A DNA stretch of 64,000 nt, taken from Streptomyces sp. NBC_00271 (GTDB lineage Bacteria; Actinomycetota; Actinomycetes; Streptomycetales; Streptomycetaceae). Each line of letters opens with the position of its first letter. The stretch's first letter is position 1. The stretch is from NCBI RefSeq assembly GCF_036178845.1, contig NZ_CP108070.1, positions 5,580,001 to 5,644,000 of the forward strand, given 5' to 3'. Of the stretch, positions 23,891 to 34,347 are shown piece by piece. The notes under the pieces were generated by a model, which searched no databases, was not told the DNA's origin, and was given only the letters and a program-made list of their open reading frames with translations. A program made the position numbers and the translations under genes.

Positions 23891-25348
23891 TCACGGCTCT
23901 ACAACCGTCACCACATCCCGGTGCACTACCTGCGGCCCGTCCGCCTCTACCTGTAGAACCCAGGTGCCGGCCGCCGCGGTGAGCTCGCCCCGCAGCAGTC
24001 CGTCCCCGTCCGGCCGCAGGATCACCGGCTCGATGGCGGCCTTCCCGTCCTGCCTGAGTCCGGCGCGAACGGTACGGCTGTCGTCGGCACCCTGCACCAC
24101 GACGTCGAACGGTTCCCCGGCCACGGCCAGTTCAGGGGCCGTGATGCCGAACTCCTCATCGCCCGCCAGAGTGTTCCGCGCGGTGCGGCCCCGCAGGATG
24201 GTCACCAGTTGGTGGCCGACCGACCCGCCGCCGGGCAGAGCGGCGTGCCGGTAGCCGTTCCACACCCCGTCGCTCATGTCGCGCAGGGCCCACCCGGGGA
24301 ATGCCGACTCCTCGGGCACGGTGCCATCACCGGTCCAGTCCCAAGTGTCGTCGAGCTGGTTCGGGAACTTGAGCCGACCGCCCGGCTCGATCTGGACTCC
24401 GTGCACGGTGGGGTGGGCTCGCCCACCGATGCTGTGGACGCGGTACGAGGGCCACGGTCCACCGCCGCGCAGCCGGTTGCGCTCGCACGCCTCCTCGAAC
24501 TCGGTGTGAAACGCGAAAGCGTCCTTGATCAGCTCCGACGGCAGGTCGGCAACCGACACGCCCTCGTCGTCCAAGTAGCGTCTGCGGGTCCTGCCCGGTT
24601 CCACCACGGCCTGGTAGACCGGCAGTAGTTGTGCCACGGACGGGAACGTACGGCTGACTTCCATGAGCGCGCTGTTGAGATAGGCGCCGGCGGCCACGGC
24701 GCCCGCCCGCACGAGCCACGGCTGGTCGTCTCCGGGTCCGACCCCGTTGCCGGTCAGGAAGCGAACCGCCTTCGCGGCCCCCCGGTGCGGGGTGCCGATC
24801 GTCACCAGGGCCCGGGCGGTCTCCGCGCCGCCCAGACACTCCAGGTAGTAGCGCGTGATCAGCCCGCCCATCGAGTGGCACAGGAACATCACCTTCGGCT
24901 CGTCCTCGACGTGCGGGAGATGTTGCTTCACATACTCCCGCCAGCGCGCCAGCTCACGCCCGACCCGCTTCTTGAGCTCGGCGGCCGTAACCCGGTTCGA
25001 CAGCCTCCAGTCGTACGTGAACGACACGTACTGCCCGTCGGTGAGGCCTCCCAGCATGCCCCGGATGTCCGGTTGGCCGAGGGTGGCCAGCAAGCCCGGC
25101 AGCGCATCGGCACCTTTAACCGGCTCGTCCGCCGACACCGCCCACCGCGGCTCCGGACGGTTGTCCCCGATGCCCGGCGGCAGCATGAGTTCCTCGAACG
25201 CCGCCGCCGGTTTCAGCGGCCGCTTCGCCAACTCCTTGACGGAGTGGAACATGATGCGCTGTGAGGACCGGTGCCAGACGTCCTCGCCGCCCCGCGTGAG
25301 TCGGCTGCCGAGGATGCCGGGGACGAAGACGACGAGGTCGTGCTCCAT
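23891..25348 (-). CDS. LCAT/PGAP1-like lipase with C-terminal beta domain
   Basis: 485 residues. It opens with 'MEHDLVVFVPGILGSRL', the lecithin:cholesterol acyltransferase-type start. The nucleophile Ser is in 'MFLCHSMGGLITRYY' (~159), Asp in 'DWTGDGTVPEES' (~360) and His in 'GSVGHQLVTIL' (~390). Residues ~400-485 form a separate beta-rich domain without signal peptide ahead of the enzyme. ATG 25348 has AGGAG 8 nt upstream; a longer frame to 25687 is discarded. It lies 107 bp downstream of the caspase-NACHT gene on the same strand and may be co-transcribed with it. A cytoplasmic lipase beside a caspase-NACHT gene invites the idea of a membrane-damaging effector; that is inference. Confidence 0.85.
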   Translation of the reverse strand: MEHDLVVFVPGILGSRLTRGGEDVWHRSSQRIMFHSVKELAKRPLKPAAAFEELMLPPGIGDNRPEPRWAVSADEPVKGADALPGLLATLGQPDIRGMLGGLTDGQYVSFTYDWRLSNRVTAAELKKRVGRELARWREYVKQHLPHVEDEPKVMFLCHSMGGLITRYYLECLGGAETARALVTIGTPHRGAAKAVRFLTGNGVGPGDDQPWLVRAGAVAAGAYLNSALMEVSRTFPSVAQLLPVYQAVVEPGRTRRRYLDDEGVSVADLPSELIKDAFAFHTEFEEACERNRLRGGGPWPSYRVHSIGGRAHPTVHGVQIEPGGRLKFPNQLDDTWDWTGDGTVPEESAFPGWALRDMSDGVWNGYRHAALPGGGSVGHQLVTILRGRTARNTLAGDEEFGITAPELAVAGEPFDVVVQGADDSRTVRAGLRQDGKAAIEPVILRPDGDGLLRGELTAAAGTWVLQVEADGPQVVHRDVVTVVEP

Positions 25349-25455
25349 CGGTGTGTCTCCTATCTGTCGCGTTCCGTCGCGTTCATCCAGCGCCGCGGCC
25401 CTGGCAAGGCCACGGTCGTTCGGGTTCTGTCGTAGGGGGCCTGTCCTGAGACACG

Positions 25456-28400
25456 TCACAGGCCGCCGGTCCGTCTCCTCGTCACCGGTCGGGGCAGCGC
25501 GTCGGGACGGACCTCGATCAGGTCGCAGCGTTGGCTCCCCTGAAGCGCGAGCGTGATCCCCCCAGCCGATGCCGTGGAGACCGCGTCCGCCGTCTCCACA
25601 TCGAAGCCGCGGTACGGAACCGCGAGTTCGTCCACCCACACGCCGTTGCGCATGTCCCACACGGAGAGCGTGTGTGTGCCCCCGCACACCAGGAGCAGCG
25701 GGCGATCAGGAGTTCCGGAGAACCGCAACGCGGTGGGCCCCGGCCTGGGGACGGTCAGGTCGGTGGGCTTCCAGCGGCGACCGGTCCACTCCGCGATCCG
25801 CACCCGCTCGCCCTCCGCCCACGCGACGAGCGGGACGGACTGCTCATCGACGTGGTACTCCCCGAGCACGGCATCCACGGTGACGGTCCCCGCGCCCAGA
25901 ATCCCGGAGGCGGCGGCCAAGCCGTCCGGCGTGCTCTCCCACAGCCGGAAACCGTCCCCGGCATGCGTCACGAGCCAGGTCCGGCCGTCCCTCATCGCGC
26001 TCGCGCACGACCACATCACCGTGACTCCGGCGTAGACCGCGCCCGCTCTGCGCCGGCCGGCACGCGCTCCCGCCGTTTCCCGTGGAATCTCCCAGCACGT
26101 CACTTCTCCGCGCTCCGGGACGAAGAGCCGTACGGCGTCACCCGCCGACGTGAGTCCCAACCCCGGGACCGGCACACCCGGATCGTCCTCGAGTTCCAGG
26201 GGGTCGTCCTGCTTCCGCTCGTCGAGCTGCGCCGAAAGCCGCCAGATCCGTACCTGCCGTCCGGCGGCCACCGCGACGATCCAGTGGTCGTGATGCCACA
26301 GCGCGCGGACCGCCGCGACGCTCTCTTCATGGTGGAGGAGAGTGTGGACACCGGCGCCGGGGCGGCTTTCCGGTTGCAGCCCGACGAGGACGTCGCCGCC
26401 CCACACCTGGCACAGCAGCGTCGGTCCGTCCGGTTCACCGGACGCGGCGAGCGCGACCAGGGCCCGCTGGTAGTGCCCGCGACGGCGGGCCCGGCGCACC
26501 GCGCGCAGCGCCGAAGCGACGTCCAGAAGCCGTACGTCCGGGCCGTCGCCCGCCGCCAAGAGCCCCGAACCGGCGGGATCGAAAGCCAACGCCTCGGGTT
26601 CTCGTGGGCTGCTCAGCTCGAACGAGCAGGCCAGGGCGGTGTCGAGGATGCCGCGCACCCTGATCGTGGCACCCTCGTGCAGAGCGATCAGCGGCTGGTC
26701 GGCGAGATGCCCGAGCGTGATGCCCCGTGCCGTGGTGTCCACCGTCAGCATCTCCTCCCAGTCCGGCGGACGACGCGCCGATGAGCTGCCGGGTGCCAAG
26801 GTGCCAACGGGTGCCGAGAGTCGCCAGACGGTGGCCGTCTGGCCGTCCGCCACGGCCAGCCAGGTCCGCGATTCACCGTCGGGGAGGGCCGCCGTCGCGT
26901 ACGCGGGTGCGCCCTCCCCGCTCAGCACCCAGGAGTCGCCGAGCAGCCCGGAGCCGTGTGGTGCCTGGGGATGGACTTCCCACAAGGTGACCCCCCGATG
27001 GGCGACCAGGAGGAAGCGGCGCCCGCCGAGTGCCGCCAGGGCGATCCGGTCGGCAGCCACGCCGGGCACGTCCGCGAGCCCTCCGTCCGCCGGGCGCTCC
27101 CGGTACGGCCAGCGCCATGCCCAGATCATGCGTCCGTCCGCCGCCATGGCCAGCACGACATCGTCGCACCGCTCGAGCGTCAGGCTGTGCGGTGCGCCGC
27201 CCCACTGGTAGGCCTGCGCAGGGGTCCGTTCCGGGCCGACCCAGAACGAGAGAACTCCGCTGTCGCTGGCCACGGTCACCCGACGGCTGCCGGCCCCGGT
27301 CTCCCTGACCTCGGTCAGGGCTGTGCGGCGTACACCGCGGTCGTCTCCCGTCCGGCGGGTGAGAAGCCGCCTGCCCGTGCGCGCGTCCTGCACCACCACT
27401 TCTCCCTGCCCGCCGACCGAGATGCGCTGCCCGCCGTCGGAGGTGGTCCAGGCGATGGCACGCGCACCTCCCAGCGGGGCCGGCCAGCGCAGCTCCAGGG
27501 GCTCGGGCGGCGCGTCCGTCCACAGCTCGCGCCAGGGCAGTTCGAGAAAACCGGCGCGGGTGAGGAGCATGCGGTAAAGGCCGTCGCGGTGGCTCACGAA
27601 GGCGGCGGCCCGCAGGATCGCCTTCCGCTCAACGACCTCCGTATGGAACCGGAACCGGTCCGCCACCCGTGCGTAGAGCGCCGCTCCCTCCGACTCACGC
27701 AGCAGCGGAGTGACGAGGGGCAGCATGACGTCCGGGTCGGTGCGCACCAGGAAATGCGGATCGGCGAACAGCGACTCCAGCGACCGGGAGCCGGACTGTG
27801 CCGCGTGCGCGCCGAGATAGCGCAGAACGTAGGGGTGTGCCGCGTCCCAGTCGGCCTCGTCGTGTGCGCTCAGTGTCTCGACGACGCGGCGGTGTCCTTC
27901 GCCCGGGTCCAGTCGGGCGCTCTCCAGAAGGTACGCACCGTAGCTCGGGTGGGCGAGGCGGTAGCTGCGGGCCTCGGTTGACTCGCGCTGGGCGGTGACG
28001 ACGCTGCCCACGGCCCGTTTCAACACGGCTGACAGAGCCCCCTCGGTGAGTTCCTCCGATGCCGGGTTACGCAGGCAGTTCGCCAGCGCGAGCCACAGCC
28101 GTCTGTCCGGTCTACGGGCAGCAGGGAGGCCGCGTCCCTGGACGAGCGCCAGCGGCCGCAGCAGTTCCTCCGCGCGCAGCGCGCCCGCGGAGCCGAGGTA
28201 CCGGATTTCCTGGGCCAGGCGCTCGCGCAGTCCGGCGCCACCCGCGCGGATGCGCTCCACCAGCTGCTCTTCGGAGATGCGGGCGTGCTCACGGACCAGC
28301 TCGGCTGCCATCAGCCGGGCCACCAGGAAGAGCCGTCCGCTCTCCTCCGCGATACGTTCCGCCGCGCGGTGCCGTTCCTCCCGTGCCTCGACGCCGGCCC

Positions 28401-29955
28401 AGGACGAGCCGGTGGCGAGGACGGTCTCCACCATCCGGGCGATGTCCCGCTCCGTCTCGTCGTCCTCGTCGAGGGCGAGTGCGGGAGCGGTCTGGTCCAG
28501 CGTCTCCAGGAGGGTCTCCTCCGGCTCCCGATAGGCGGCCTGCTGGCGTGGCTGCGGGCGGGTGCCGACGACGACCTTGACCCCTCGGGAGCGGGCGAGC
28601 GGATTCAACAGATGCCTGGCGATCTCGTGCGCCTGCTCCGGCATGGCTTCGTCGAGTCCGTCGAAGATCACGTTCAGGGAGCCCCTGCTGCGCACCAGCG
28701 CGTCGATCGCCACGAGACAGGTGGTCGTCGTGGTCGCGCCTTCGGGCAGGGGCGCCATTTCGTCGAAGGCCGTGAGCACCTGCCACAGCGCTCTGGTGAG
28801 GGTGACCAGCGACTGACCGTGGCAGGAGATCACCGCGTGGATGGTGCCCGGCCGGGGACGCACCTGTGGCGGGGGAGGTGGGTCCAGGCGTTCGCACTTC
28901 TTCGGTACGGACATCAGCGCCAGCCGGCCCAACAGCGCGGTCTTGCCCGAGCCTGCCGGTCCGGTCACGGCCAGCAGCCCCTGGGAATGCGTGTCCAGCC
29001 ATCTGACCAGTCGGCTCAGCGCGCCGTGCCGTCCGGCAAAGATCTGCTCCAGGTCACCGCCGTCCTCCAGACCGAAGTGTTCGGTCCGCAGCCACGGTTC
29101 GGCATCGTCGCCGTGCAGCTGTGCCGTCCGGTGCGGCTGGTCGTCCTCGTTGTAGTACGGGTTGTGCAGAAAGCTGTTGGGAAGGGAGTGCACCTCGACA
29201 TAGCCGGGCCGCTCCTCGGCCTGGTCCAGCCCAGAGGCGGCGGCGCGCTGGTCCACCGCCTCCCGCAGGTACTCCACGGGCAGGTACAGCGCCGAGGGCT
29301 CCAAGGGCCGTACGTAATCCGCCATCCGTACGCCCGGATCGGCGAGCGCCTCGTCGAGCCAGTCCACCCATCGGCCCTCGGGGATGGCGCGGCCGACGCC
29401 GGAGGTACCGATGACCACGAACCCGTGTTCGCGCTCCCGGTAGGCGGTGCCGACGGTTTCCCTGTCCTTGCTCAGCGCGCGGTTCAGGGCCTGCGGAAGG
29501 TGCCCGTGCGACGAGCACGCATCGACGACGAGCAAGGTTTCCGCCTCGCCGCCGGGCGCCAGCAGGCAGTCGACCAGCTCCGTCAGGGCGATGGCACGGC
29601 CGCCGTCGAAGCTGCCCTCCGCCCAGCTGTCTCGGCAGGCGAGGTAGTAACCCTTCTCTCCCAGGTCCACGCCGTGTCCGGTCCAGTAGAGAATCTTCCG
29701 TCTGGCCCCGTGGGCGCGGAACTCCTCCACGCCCGTCCACAGGTGCTGGCGTGAGCTGCCCGCCTCGTCGAGCCGCAGTTGGACACCGAACCCGAGTCCG
29801 GGGCAGACGAGCCGCGTGAACTTCCGCCGGGCCTCCCCGACATGGGAGAGAATCTCGCGTCCGCCCTGCCGGTTCGGGTTGTCGTAGGTGTCGACGACGA
29901 CCGTCGCGACGAGCCCCTCCGCCCGTAATGCCCCATGTGGCGCAGACCGGGACAT
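25456..29955 (-). CDS. Caspase-like peptidase / NACHT STAND NTPase / beta-propeller protein
   Basis: 1499 residues. Domain order: caspase-like peptidase (~15-215) with the His-Gly motif 'YWTGHGVDLG' (His94) and Cys motif 'LLVVDACSSHGHLP' (Cys147); linker (~220-300) with 'LPNSFLHNPYY'; NACHT NTPase with Walker A 'GPAGSGKT' (332-339) and Walker B 'LNVIFDGLDEA' (427-437); helical arm (~560-850); then WD40-like blades (~860-1495) with 'VRIWRL', 'TVWRLS', 'FRLWES' and 'SVWDMRNG'. In STAND proteins such a propeller senses and the NTPase releases the N-terminal effector, here a protease. No membrane segment or signal peptide. ATG 29955 is used; the preceding 12 codons have no ribosome-binding site. 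The adjacent lipase and the divergent 335-residue protein are the likely functional partners. Confidence 0.88.
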   Translation of the reverse strand: MSRSAPHGALRAEGLVATVVVDTYDNPNRQGGREILSHVGEARRKFTRLVCPGLGFGVQLRLDEAGSSRQHLWTGVEEFRAHGARRKILYWTGHGVDLGEKGYYLACRDSWAEGSFDGGRAIALTELVDCLLAPGGEAETLLVVDACSSHGHLPQALNRALSKDRETVGTAYREREHGFVVIGTSGVGRAIPEGRWVDWLDEALADPGVRMADYVRPLEPSALYLPVEYLREAVDQRAAASGLDQAEERPGYVEVHSLPNSFLHNPYYNEDDQPHRTAQLHGDDAEPWLRTEHFGLEDGGDLEQIFAGRHGALSRLVRWLDTHSQGLLAVTGPAGSGKTALLGRLALMSVPKKCERLDPPPPPQVRPRPGTIHAVISCHGQSLVTLTRALWQVLTAFDEMAPLPEGATTTTTCLVAIDALVRSRGSLNVIFDGLDEAMPEQAHEIARHLLNPLARSRGVKVVVGTRPQPRQQAAYREPEETLLETLDQTAPALALDEDDETERDIARMVETVLATGSSWAGVEAREERHRAAERIAEESGRLFLVARLMAAELVREHARISEEQLVERIRAGGAGLRERLAQEIRYLGSAGALRAEELLRPLALVQGRGLPAARRPDRRLWLALANCLRNPASEELTEGALSAVLKRAVGSVVTAQRESTEARSYRLAHPSYGAYLLESARLDPGEGHRRVVETLSAHDEADWDAAHPYVLRYLGAHAAQSGSRSLESLFADPHFLVRTDPDVMLPLVTPLLRESEGAALYARVADRFRFHTEVVERKAILRAAAFVSHRDGLYRMLLTRAGFLELPWRELWTDAPPEPLELRWPAPLGGARAIAWTTSDGGQRISVGGQGEVVVQDARTGRRLLTRRTGDDRGVRRTALTEVRETGAGSRRVTVASDSGVLSFWVGPERTPAQAYQWGGAPHSLTLERCDDVVLAMAADGRMIWAWRWPYRERPADGGLADVPGVAADRIALAALGGRRFLLVAHRGVTLWEVHPQAPHGSGLLGDSWVLSGEGAPAYATAALPDGESRTWLAVADGQTATVWRLSAPVGTLAPGSSSARRPPDWEEMLTVDTTARGITLGHLADQPLIALHEGATIRVRGILDTALACSFELSSPREPEALAFDPAGSGLLAAGDGPDVRLLDVASALRAVRRARRRGHYQRALVALAASGEPDGPTLLCQVWGGDVLVGLQPESRPGAGVHTLLHHEESVAAVRALWHHDHWIVAVAAGRQVRIWRLSAQLDERKQDDPLELEDDPGVPVPGLGLTSAGDAVRLFVPERGEVTCWEIPRETAGARAGRRRAGAVYAGVTVMWSCASAMRDGRTWLVTHAGDGFRLWESTPDGLAAASGILGAGTVTVDAVLGEYHVDEQSVPLVAWAEGERVRIAEWTGRRWKPTDLTVPRPGPTALRFSGTPDRPLLLVCGGTHTLSVWDMRNGVWVDELAVPYRGFDVETADAVSTASAGGITLALQGSQRCDLIEVRPDALPRPVTRRRTGGL

Positions 29956-30034
29956 AGCCTCACCCCGCCCCCTAGTATGGCTGCCGCACACCGAGAGATG
30001 ATCTGAGCAATTTACTTTACTGAAGGGGCAGTTG
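29956..30034. promoter_or_regulatory. Divergent promoter region of the caspase-NACHT locus
   Basis: Only 79 bp separate the two start codons. TAGTAT at 29973-29978 is a good -10 for the rightward gene, with a weak GGACAT-like -35 17 bp upstream. The segment 30005-30020 is AT-rich (AATTTACTTTACT). Both genes must share control sequences in this gap. Confidence 0.4.
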
Positions 30035-31042
30035 ATGGCTCAGCGGGAAAGGGTCAACGTGGTCGGCAGGCAGACCGACTGTCACCTGTACGAGGGTGAC
30101 GGCACCCGCCCCATCCACGAGGCGAACGTCCGCATCAGATACATCCCGGAGCGGGTGGAGTTCCCCGACGAAATCGGCCGGTGGCGCCGGGCGATCGAGG
30201 ACGAAGAGAGGCGCAGAGAGGCAGCGGGCGAACCGCACCGTTGGAACAACCCCCGTTTCGCCGTGGAACGGCTGGTCGTCACCCGCACCCATACGAAGGA
30301 GGAGCCGGTCGTCACGCTCACCTTTCGCGACGCGGACTACTACGACTTCCTCACCACCTCCATCAATCTGGACCGCAAGCAGGAGAACGGGCTGTCCCTG
30401 CGTCAGCAGTATCTGGAGAGCCGGGATCCGGTCGACGCTCCGGCGTACATGTTCTGCAGCTTCGGTGTGAACGTGGCGGTGGAGACCGGCACCGACTCGA
30501 AGATGCTCTTCTCGCACCGCAGCGCCCAGGTCGTGGGTCCCAACAAGTCCCGTTGGAACTCCTCCGCCAACGAGGGCATGGCGGCCAACCACGACGTGTC
30601 CGCCGACGGCCGGATCAGCCTGTACGCGGTGGCCCGCCGCGCCCTGCGCGAGGAACTGGCCGTCCAGGCGTCGGACGACGTCGACCTGGAGCTCCTCGGT
30701 TTCGGCCTGGACCTGCGCAACAACCAGTGGGCGGCCTTCTTCCGAGCTGTGCTCACCGGGCTGGGAGAGGACGAGCTGCGCAACCGCTGGAGCCGTGGCA
30801 TCGAGGACAAGTGGGAGCACGACAGGTTCGCCTTCGTTCCCTCGGACCCCGAGTCCGTACTCTCCTTCATCCAGGAGCAGCCGGCCGAGTCGTGGACGCC
30901 CTGTGCTCCGGCGCTCTTCTACTTGGCGCTCGTCCGCGCCGCCGTACGCGCGCGCGGCGACGACCCCGACGCCCGCCTGGACGTGGAAGCGATCGAGCGC
31001 CGGGTCATGCGTCGCCGCGAGGAGGCCACGGCGGACGCATGA
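30035..31042 (+). CDS. Unrecognised protein with a degenerate Nudix-like box, divergent to the caspase-NACHT gene
   Basis: 335 residues, soluble, no signal peptide. Residues ~30-120 are strand-rich ('FAVERLVVTRTHT', 'VVTLTFRDADYYDFL'). Near 205 the segment 'YAVARRALREELAVQ' resembles the end of a Nudix box (R-x-L-x-E-E-x-x-V), but the upstream Gly and Glu and the first Glu of REU are missing, so metal-dependent hydrolysis may be lost. It is followed by 'FGLDLRNNQWAAFFRAVL', which is Nudix-like in layout. ATG 30035 has AAGGGG 6 nt upstream, better than the TTG at 30032. A ligand-binding or sensor role beside the NACHT protein is possible; nothing more can be supported. Confidence 0.7.
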   Translation: MAQRERVNVVGRQTDCHLYEGDGTRPIHEANVRIRYIPERVEFPDEIGRWRRAIEDEERRREAAGEPHRWNNPRFAVERLVVTRTHTKEEPVVTLTFRDADYYDFLTTSINLDRKQENGLSLRQQYLESRDPVDAPAYMFCSFGVNVAVETGTDSKMLFSHRSAQVVGPNKSRWNSSANEGMAANHDVSADGRISLYAVARRALREELAVQASDDVDLELLGFGLDLRNNQWAAFFRAVLTGLGEDELRNRWSRGIEDKWEHDRFAFVPSDPESVLSFIQEQPAESWTPCAPALFYLALVRAAVRARGDDPDARLDVEAIERRVMRRREEATADA

Positions 31043-31054
31043 CCCTGCCTTCGT

Positions 31055-32179
31055 TCAGCTGAGCGTGCTCAGCGCCTTCGGGTCGTACGACCCGAGCTCC
31101 TCGAGCCGTCCGTCCAGGACCTTCGCCGCCCACTCCGGGTCCTGGAGGAGGGCGCGGCCCACGGCGACGAGGTCGAACTCGTCGCGCTCCAGGCGGTCGA
31201 GGAGGTTGTCGAGGGAGGCCACCTGGGAGCTCTCGCCCATGAAGGCCTTGATGAAGTCGCCGTCGAGGCCGACCGAGCCGACGGTGATGGTGGGCTTGCC
31301 CGTGAGCTTCTTGGTCCAGCCCGCGAGGTTCAGGTCGGAGCCGTCGAACTCGGGGAGCCAGTAGCGGCGGGTGGAGGCGTGGAAGGCGTCGACGCCGGCG
31401 GCGGCGAGCGGGGTCAGGATGGCCTCCAGCTCCTCCGGGGTCTCGGCGAGCCGGGCGTCGTAGTTGTCCGACTTCCACTGCGAGTAGCGGAAGAGGACGG
31501 GGAAGTCGGCCGAGACCGAGTCACGGACCGCGGCGACGATCTCCGCCGCGAACTTCGTACGGGCGACGGGGTCACCGCCGTACGCGTCCGTACGCCGGTT
31601 GGTGCCCGCCCACAGGAACTGGTCGAGCAGATAGCCGTGCGCGCCGTGCAGTTCGACGCCGTCGAAGCCGATCCGCTCGGCGGTGGCGGCGGCCTCGGCG
31701 AACGCGGCGATGACCTCGTCCAGGTCGGTCTGGGTCATGGCCTTGCCGGTGCCCTCGGTGCCGTCGAGACGGATGCCGGAGGGGCCGACCGCGGGGGCGT
31801 CGGCGTACGGCGGCTTCCCCGCCTTGCGCACCATGCCGATGTGCCACAGCTGCGGAACGATCGTGCCGCCCGCCGCGTGCACCGCGTCGGCGACCTTCGT
31901 CCAGCCCGCGAGCTGCTCCGTGCCGTGGAAGCGCGGGACGCGGTCGCTCTCGCCCGCCGAGTCGTGGCCGACGTACGTGCCCTCGGTGACGATGAGGCCC
32001 ACGCCCGCGGCAGCGCGGCGGGCGTAGTACTCGGCCACGTCCTCACCGGGGACGCCGCCCGGGGAGAACTGCCGGGTCATCGGTGCCATCGCGATCCGGT
32101 TCGGGACGGTCAGGCCGTTCAGCGAGACAGGGCGGGACAGGATCTCGGCCGCGCGGGAGGCGGGGGCAGTCGTAGACAC
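31055..32179 (-). CDS. Old-yellow-enzyme family alkene reductase (FMN)
   Basis: 374 residues, TIM barrel. 'LSRPVSLNGLTVPNRIAMAP' is the family N-terminus, 'GTIVPQLWHIGM' and 'GVELHGAHGYLLDQFL' carry the substrate-binding His pair, and 'AYGGDPVARTKFAAEIVAAV' and 'GRALLQDPEW' the FMN-binding parts. These enzymes reduce activated C=C bonds using NAD(P)H. GTG 32179 is chosen because AGGAG lies 9 nt upstream; the frame extends further but without family sequence. It ends 12 bp from the convergent Nudix-like gene, and its 5' side faces groEL's terminator. Confidence 0.9.
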   Translation of the reverse strand: MSTTAPASRAAEILSRPVSLNGLTVPNRIAMAPMTRQFSPGGVPGEDVAEYYARRAAAGVGLIVTEGTYVGHDSAGESDRVPRFHGTEQLAGWTKVADAVHAAGGTIVPQLWHIGMVRKAGKPPYADAPAVGPSGIRLDGTEGTGKAMTQTDLDEVIAAFAEAAATAERIGFDGVELHGAHGYLLDQFLWAGTNRRTDAYGGDPVARTKFAAEIVAAVRDSVSADFPVLFRYSQWKSDNYDARLAETPEELEAILTPLAAAGVDAFHASTRRYWLPEFDGSDLNLAGWTKKLTGKPTITVGSVGLDGDFIKAFMGESSQVASLDNLLDRLERDEFDLVAVGRALLQDPEWAAKVLDGRLEELGSYDPKALSTLS

Positions 32180-32303
32180 GTGTGGGGGCTCCTCGAGTAC
32201 CGGATGGTATGTGCGTATGCATCGATGGTGCGTCAACCACAACTCTCCGGCCGTTCATGTCATTCCGGCCGCCCGGCACCTCGCCCTGTGACCCCGGACA
32301 CGC

Positions 32304-32345
32304 CCGAGGGCGGCACCCCCTGTTTCCAGGGAGTGCCGCCCTCGG
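32304..32345 (-). terminator. Strong terminator hairpin of groEL
   Basis: CCGAGGGCGGCAC (32304-32316) pairs perfectly with GTGCCGCCCTCGG (32333-32345); inside, CCCTG/CAGGG extends the stem. It lies 25 bp after the groEL stop on the minus strand. No long U tract is present. Confidence 0.75.
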
Positions 32346-32369
32346 CAGGAAAACCGATCCTCGGAAGGA

Positions 32370-34118
<1,749 letters not shown>

Positions 34119-34163
34119 TTATCACTCTCACCTTCAGAGTGCTAACGCCAATGATTAGCACTC
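34119..34163 (-). promoter_or_regulatory. CIRCE operator with an extra third half-site
   Basis: Read on the minus strand, TTAGCACTC, nine bases, then GAGTGATAA (plus 34119-34145) fits CIRCE (TTAGCACTC-N9-GAGTGCTAA) with one mismatch. A further GAGTGCTAA (plus 34155-34163) lies nine bases upstream, giving three half-sites each 9 bp apart. HrcA is the expected repressor. Confidence 0.85.
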
Positions 34164-34180
34164 GCCCCTGCCGAGTGCAA
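34152..34180 (-). promoter_or_regulatory. groEL promoter
   Basis: Minus-strand TTGCAC (plus 34175-34180) and TAATCA (plus 34152-34157) with 17-bp spacing. It overlaps the outer CIRCE half-site, so HrcA binding would block RNA polymerase. Confidence 0.6.
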
Positions 34181-34282
34181 GCGCCTTCCCTTGATCCGCA
34201 GGTGAGAAGGGGCGCGCAACCCGCGCGTCGCGCCGGTGCGCGAGCGGGCCCACGACGGTGTCATGACAGTGCGCGGACAGAC

Positions 34283-34318
34283 CGAAGGGCTCGTACCCCA
34301 TGGGATACGAGCCCTTCG
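34283..34318 (-). terminator. Perfect 13-bp terminator hairpin of the cold-shock gene
   Basis: CGAAGGGCTCGTA (34283-34295) and TACGAGCCCTTCG (34306-34318) pair without mismatch around a 10-nt loop that itself holds CCC/GGG. It lies 30 bp after the cspA stop codon on the minus strand and insulates groEL. Confidence 0.8.
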
Positions 34319-34347
34319 TCACGTCGAACAGTCAGTCGGCGCGTGCT

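Noticed and set aside
25531..26784. Long plus-strand reading frame opposite the caspase-NACHT gene
   Set aside because: It mirrors the GC-biased codons of the minus-strand gene, has Arg/Pro-rich nonsense sequence and no ribosome-binding site.
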